Source: Flavobacterium marginilacus
Lineage (GTDB): Bacteria > Bacteroidota > Bacteroidia > Flavobacteriales > Flavobacteriaceae
Assembly: GCF_026870155.1 (NCBI RefSeq)
Contig: NZ_CP113975.1
Coordinates: forward strand, 1,612,001-1,676,000
Length of the DNA stretch: 64,000 bases
Direction of reading: 5' to 3'
In this document: positions 59,886 through 64,000 of the stretch, in pieces
Position numbering within the stretch: the stretch's first letter is position 1
Layout: each line of letters starts with the position of its first letter
Notes under the pieces: model-generated
Seen by the model: only the letters and a program-made list of their open reading frames with translations
What the model was told of the DNA's origin: nothing
Database searches by the model: none
Made by a program: the position numbers and the translations under genes

Positions 59886-61808
59886 ATGAATAAACTGTAT
59901 TCGATAACGCTTTTGTTTTTTTTGATTGGTTTTACAGCCAGTACAGAAGCTCAAAATAATGCTGTTGGCGGAAAAACAGACTGGTTTGATCCTAGTAAAC
60001 CGGCTACAACTTATTGTAATCCGATTAATATTGGTTACAATTATACGACTCAAAATCACAATGGTATTCCAGAGTCCCGCCGTTCCAGTGCAGATCCTGT
60101 GATTATTACGTATAAAGGTGACTATTATTTATTTGCGACCAATCAGGCTGGATTTTTCTGGAGCAAAGACATGTCAGACTGGAAATTTGTTTATGGCAGT
60201 TTTCAGCGAAATCCAGGTGATGATGATCAGTGTGCGCCTGCTGCCTGGGTTGTCAATGATACTTTGTTTTATGTCGGTTCAACATGGAAAAAAGATCATC
60301 CAATCTGGAAAACAGCAGATCCAAAATCAGGACGATGGACAAGACATGTAAACACGGCAATGCTGCCAACATGGGATCCTGCAATTTTTCAGGATGATGA
60401 TAAAAAAGTCTACATGTATTACGGTTCAAGCGGAAAACTGCCTCTTGTTGGTGTTGAGGTAGATTATAAAACTTGGCTTCCAAAAGGAAATCAGGCGGAT
60501 TATGCAAAATTATATACCGCAACTGAAGTCGAAGATATTCAGAAACCGTATGGACAGGCAAAAGCAGTTGTAGGTCTAGATCCGGCAATGCATGGCTGGG
60601 AACGTTTTGGTCCTAATAATGATATGGAGCCAGCACCTTGGGGAAATTTTATTGAAGGTGCGTGGATGACCAAACACAATGGAAAATATTATATGCAGTA
60701 TGGTGCTCCCGCAACTGAATTTAAAGGCTATGCCAATGGTGTTCATGTAGGAGATAATCCTTTGGGACCATTTATTTACCAAAAACATAATCCGATGTCG
60801 TATAAGCCTGGAGGTTTTGTAATTGGCGCCGGACACGGAAATACTTTTGCCGATAATTATGGGAATTACTGGAATACGGGAACTTGTAAAATTTCTATAA
60901 AAGACCGTTTCGAACGCAGAATTGATATGTTTCCCGCTGGATTTGACAAAGACGATGTTATGTATTCTATTACTTCGTATGGTGATTTTCCAATTGTGCT
61001 CCCCACAGGACAGCGTGACCAGACAAAAGGAGCTTCTTCGGGCTGGATGCTGCTTTCGTACAAAAAGCCAGCAACAGTTTCTTCTTCTGAGGAATGTAAA
61101 GACGTTGAAACACATAGAATGGATAATGGAGATAAAAAAGTATTTGAAAAAATCTGTTATGATGTATCTAATTTAACTGATGAAAATATCCAGACCTATT
61201 GGTCGGCAGCTACAGATAAAGCAGGTGAGTGGTTACAGCTGGATTTAGGCAGAAAGATGGAAATCAACGCACTGCAGATCAATTATGCCGATCATAAAGC
61301 TACTCAGTATAATAAAGCGATGGATGTTTATTATCAGTATAAAATCTATATGTCTGATGATGCACAAAACTGGACATTGGTAATTGATAAATCAAAAAAC
61401 GATAAAGATGTTCCTCACGATTATGTAGAACTGACAAAATCGATTACCGCACGTTATATTAAAATGGTCAATATTCATAATGCTTCTGGTATGTTTGCAG
61501 TTTCGGATTTTAGAGTTTTTGGAAATGGATTGCTGGAAAAACCAAAGCCTGTCTCTGATTTTAAAGTAAAAAGAAATAAAACGGATTCCCGCAACGCTAT
61601 CATTTCATGGAAAAAACAGACAGATGCCGTTGGTTATACTATTTATTATGGAATTGCCCCTGATAAATTATACACCAGTATTATGGTTTATGATGACAGT
61701 ACTTATGATTTTAGAGGACTAGATAAAGGGACGCGTTATTATTTTTCGATTGAAGCTTTTAATGAAAATGGTATTGGATTAAAAAATAAGATTATTGAGA
61801 TTAAATAA
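59886..61808 (+). CDS. GH43 enzyme with discoidin (F5/8C) and FN3 domains
   Basis: 640 residues with a signal peptide (FFLIGFTASTEAQ, about 22). GH43 propeller (about 35-400): catalytic base Asp70 in SSADPVIITYKGDYYLF, DPAIFQDDDKKVYMYYGS and acid Glu257 in NFIEGAWMTKHNGKYYMQYG. A discoidin-like domain (about 420-550; GEWLQLDLGRKMEINALQINYAD; ITARYIKMVNIHNASGMFAVSDFRVFG) and an FN3 domain (about 555-640; NAIISWKKQTDAVGYTIYYG) follow. Similar fused GH43 proteins act on arabinose, xylose or galactose side chains. It has its own leader of about 290 bp, so it may be expressed separately from the GH144-GH3 unit. Confidence 0.86.
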   Translation: MNKLYSITLLFFLIGFTASTEAQNNAVGGKTDWFDPSKPATTYCNPINIGYNYTTQNHNGIPESRRSSADPVIITYKGDYYLFATNQAGFFWSKDMSDWKFVYGSFQRNPGDDDQCAPAAWVVNDTLFYVGSTWKKDHPIWKTADPKSGRWTRHVNTAMLPTWDPAIFQDDDKKVYMYYGSSGKLPLVGVEVDYKTWLPKGNQADYAKLYTATEVEDIQKPYGQAKAVVGLDPAMHGWERFGPNNDMEPAPWGNFIEGAWMTKHNGKYYMQYGAPATEFKGYANGVHVGDNPLGPFIYQKHNPMSYKPGGFVIGAGHGNTFADNYGNYWNTGTCKISIKDRFERRIDMFPAGFDKDDVMYSITSYGDFPIVLPTGQRDQTKGASSGWMLLSYKKPATVSSSEECKDVETHRMDNGDKKVFEKICYDVSNLTDENIQTYWSAATDKAGEWLQLDLGRKMEINALQINYADHKATQYNKAMDVYYQYKIYMSDDAQNWTLVIDKSKNDKDVPHDYVELTKSITARYIKMVNIHNASGMFAVSDFRVFGNGLLEKPKPVSDFKVKRNKTDSRNAIISWKKQTDAVGYTIYYGIAPDKLYTSIMVYDDSTYDFRGLDKGTRYYFSIEAFNENGIGLKNKIIEIK

Positions 61809-61920
61809 TTTCTGATTTAGAGAAAAGTCTTGGAGAAATTCCTTTTGGTTGTTTAGAATTTTGTTTCTTTGCTTTAAGCCAGAAAATGATTTTTAATAAC
61901 TTAAAAGAGGAATAATTACC

Positions 61921-63294
61921 ATGAAAAAAACAATTCTTTTAACTGCTTTAGTTTTAAATGGGCTGATGTCATTTGCACAGTCAAATGATGAAAAAAACAT
62001 TAAGCTATTTTATAAAAAAGCCTTAACCGAATCCAAATGTTATTCTTGGCTGAAGTATTTATCTAATGATATTGGAAGCCGTTTGTCTGGATCTTCCAAT
62101 GCTGCAGCAGCTGTTGAATATACAAAATCACAATTAGAAGGACTTGGGCTTGATAAAGTTTATCTGCAGGAAGTAATGGTGCCTCATTGGGTACGCGGTG
62201 AAAAAGAAACTGCATACATTTTAGATAATAAAATTAAAACTGCTGTTCCAATATGTGCTTTAGGCGGTTCTATTGCAACGGCAAAGACTGGTCTTACTGC
62301 TGAGGTTATAGAAGTGCAGGGTATTAAAGATCTAGAGGCATTAGGAGATAAAATAAAAGGCAAAATTGTGTTTTTTAACAGACCGATGAATCCTGAAAAT
62401 ATTGAAACTTTTATGTCATATGGAGCATGTGTGGATCAAAGATTTGCCGGCGCAAAAGAAGCTGCAAAATTTGGTGCAGTAGGTGCAATCGTGCGTTCAA
62501 TGAATCTACGTTTAGACGATTTTCCGCATACTGGAGCCCAAAGTTATGGTGACCTGCCAAAAGAAAAATACATTCCTACAGCAGCAATAAGTACAAACGG
62601 AGCTGAATTATTGAGTGAGTCATTAAAAAAAAATCCAGCATTAAAGTTTTATTTCAAACAATCATGCGAGACATTGCCTGATGTGTTGTCATATAACGTA
62701 ATTGGAGAATTGACAGGAACAGAGCATCCAGAAAATATTATGGTTGTTGGCGGACATCTTGATTCTTGGGACTTGGCAGATGGCTCTCATGATGATGGTG
62801 CAGGAGTAGTGCAGAGTATGGAGGTAATCCGTACGCTTAAAAACATAAATTATAAGCCAAAAAACACCATTCGTGTAGTGCTGTTTATGAATGAAGAAAA
62901 TGGCGGAAAAGGCGGTGCCAAATATGAAGAAGCGGCGAAGCAAAAGAATGAAAATCATATTTTCGCTCTAGAAAGTGATTCTGGCGGTTTTACTCCAAGA
63001 GGTTTTTCTATTGAGTCTGATGAGGCTAATGTGAAAAAGATACAGGGATTTAAAGAACTGTTTGAACCTTATTTGGTACATAGCTTTACAATTGGCCACG
63101 CTGGATCAGATATCGGGCATTTAACATCTAAAAAAATTGTCAAAGCAGGATTAAAGCCAGATTCTCAGCGTTATTTTGATTACCATCATGCTGCAAATGA
63201 TAAGTTTGATGCAATTAATAAACGAGAGTTAGAACTTGGTGCAGCGACTATGACATCACTTATTTATTTGATAGATCAAAAAGGTATAGAATAA
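61921..63294 (+). CDS. M28-family metallo-aminopeptidase/carboxypeptidase
   Basis: 457 residues with a signal peptide (LMSFAQ, about 20). An M28 zinc-peptidase domain with a PA insertion (about 115-245) is complete. Two-zinc ligands appear as His279 and Asp in GGHLDSWDLADGSHDDGAG, the Glu pair in FMNEENGGKGG, Asp in ALESDSGG and His in FDYHHAANDKFD. It would remove N-terminal or C-terminal residues from peptides in the periplasm. No sugar-related domain. It lies after the utilisation locus with a 112-bp leader and a terminator behind, so it is probably an independent housekeeping gene. Confidence 0.92.
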   Translation: MKKTILLTALVLNGLMSFAQSNDEKNIKLFYKKALTESKCYSWLKYLSNDIGSRLSGSSNAAAAVEYTKSQLEGLGLDKVYLQEVMVPHWVRGEKETAYILDNKIKTAVPICALGGSIATAKTGLTAEVIEVQGIKDLEALGDKIKGKIVFFNRPMNPENIETFMSYGACVDQRFAGAKEAAKFGAVGAIVRSMNLRLDDFPHTGAQSYGDLPKEKYIPTAAISTNGAELLSESLKKNPALKFYFKQSCETLPDVLSYNVIGELTGTEHPENIMVVGGHLDSWDLADGSHDDGAGVVQSMEVIRTLKNINYKPKNTIRVVLFMNEENGGKGGAKYEEAAKQKNENHIFALESDSGGFTPRGFSIESDEANVKKIQGFKELFEPYLVHSFTIGHAGSDIGHLTSKKIVKAGLKPDSQRYFDYHHAANDKFDAINKRELELGAATMTSLIYLIDQKGIE

Positions 63295-63320
63295 TTTTAA
63301 TGATTATAATTTAATGACAG

Positions 63321-63351
63321 CCTGCACAGAATTAATTCTTGCAGGTTTTTT
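63321..63351 (+). terminator. Terminator after the M28 peptidase gene
   Basis: CCTGCA (63321-63326) and TGCAGG (63340-63345) pair around the palindrome AGAATTAATTCT, giving one stem with a single mismatch, then TTTTT. Confidence 0.75.
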
Positions 63352-63504
63352 GTTTAAAGTTACTATTAGAGATACTGGAATAGTTAATAATTGAAATACT
63401 AATTTTGTCATAAATAAATGTAAAAACCCAAATTTTTCAGACATACTTACTTTTTATTGCACAAAATAAATCCTATTTTAGCGTTCCATTAAAAGAATAA
63501 AAAG

Positions 63505-64000
63505 ATGATTACTGAAGAGCAGTTTCAAAACGAACTGAAAGTATTGATTGCAAATGCTATTAGAGAAGATGTAGGATCTGGAGATTATAGTTCATTGGCC
63601 TGTATTCCAGAAAGTGCAATGGGCAAAGCCAAATTACTGGTGAAAGAAGACGGTATTATTGCCGGCGTAGCTTTTGCAAAAATGATATTTGAATATGTGG
63701 ATCCAAATATGCAGATTGAAACCTTCATTCAGGATGGAACTCCAGTCAAAAAAGGTGACGTGGTTTTTCATGTTTCAGGAAGTTCGCAGTCGATTTTAAA
63801 GTCCGAGAGAGTGGTGCTGAATTCGATGCAGAGAATGAGTGCCATTGCTACCAAAACAAATAGTTATGTACAGCTGTTAGAAGGAACAGATACCAAAATA
63901 TTGGATACAAGAAAAACCACTCCTGGATTTCGTGTTGCCGAGAAATGGGCAGTAACAATCGGAGGCGGAGAAAATCATCGTTTTGCTTTGTATGATATGG
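63505..64000 (+). CDS. nadC: Nicotinate-nucleotide pyrophosphorylase, carboxylating (partial)
   Basis: The first 165 residues are present; the gene runs off the window. N-terminal domain LIANAIREDVGSGDYSSLACIP is the standard NadC/QPRTase opening. SGSSQSILKSERVVLNSMQRMSAIAT is the conserved helix, and KILDTRKTTPGFRVAEKWAV the phosphate-binding block. The GGGENHRF motif is also present. NadC converts quinolinate and PRPP to nicotinate mononucleotide and CO2 in NAD synthesis. ATG 63505 follows an A/G-rich leader and gives the usual N-terminus. No link to the glycan genes upstream. Confidence 0.95.
   Translation, partial: MITEEQFQNELKVLIANAIREDVGSGDYSSLACIPESAMGKAKLLVKEDGIIAGVAFAKMIFEYVDPNMQIETFIQDGTPVKKGDVVFHVSGSSQSILKSERVVLNSMQRMSAIATKTNSYVQLLEGTDTKILDTRKTTPGFRVAEKWAVTIGGGENHRFALYDM

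Overview
The window is a low-GC chromosome segment from a member of the Bacteroidota, most likely Flavobacterium or a close relative. The evidence is the SusC/SusD pair with associated glycoside hydrolases, a C-terminal type IX secretion (T9SS) sorting domain, Bacteroidota -7 boxes of the form TAnnTTTG, a CusA-TolC fusion, and membrane-anchored HTH regulators that carry TPR or propeller sensor domains. No rRNA, tRNA or CRISPR array was seen.

Region 1 (1-15 kb) is a carbohydrate-degradation cluster. It holds the end of a GH30 gene, a large T9SS-exported multidomain protein with an NEP-type glycosidase motif, a complete GH30, an N-terminal remnant of an alpha-galactosidase-like gene, a tandem two-domain GH43, a GH2, a TPR/TM/HTH regulator, a GH3 and a DUF1349 protein. 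The mix of GH30, GH43, GH2 and a former alpha-galactosidase suggests a branched galactose/arabinose-containing glycan, but this is inference. The matching SusCD pair, if there is one, lies outside the window.

Region 2 (15-25 kb) is mixed: an acyltransferase, a complete IS1182-type element (16297-18100), a GH92 alpha-mannosidase on the minus strand, a ThuA-like protein, two orphan proteins, and an NAD-dependent epimerase/reductase followed directly by a Crp/Fnr regulator. Region 3 (24.7-30.7 kb) is a heavy-metal efflux operon: a small Cys/His-rich protein, a CusA-type RND pump fused to a TolC-like domain, and a lipoprotein adaptor. A 195-bp MITE-like element follows it (30808-31002).

Region 4 (31-37.4 kb) is a stress/detoxification area. 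An AraC regulator sits ahead of a cupin and an alpha/beta hydrolase, with a candidate 21-bp-spaced operator between. On the minus strand, an autoregulated-looking marR leads a marR, nitroreductase, yceI operon. A START-like (AHSA1) gene broken by one in-frame stop and a complete IS982-type element with 20-bp perfect ends follow. Region 5 (37.6-46.6 kb) is mostly housekeeping: dnaK, corA, pta and ackA. Between dnaK and the next minus-strand gene sits an AT-rich two-gene cassette, an ABC-type ATPase overlapping a PD-(D/E)XK-like protein. It is bracketed by two near-identical terminator hairpins. This is the best candidate in the window for an undescribed system, probably a defence module.

Region 6 (46.7-63.3 kb) is a polysaccharide utilisation locus: a membrane-bound propeller/Y_Y_Y/HTH regulator, SusC, SusD, a LamG lipoprotein, a GH144-type glucanase (PF10091), an esterase-like hydrolase, a GH3 and a GH43-discoidin-FN3 protein, with an M28 peptidase downstream. 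GH144 plus GH3 suggests beta-1,2-glucan (sophorose-type) use. A strong terminator separates the SusCD-LamG genes from the enzymes, and repeated half-sites lie upstream of susC. The window ends inside nadC.
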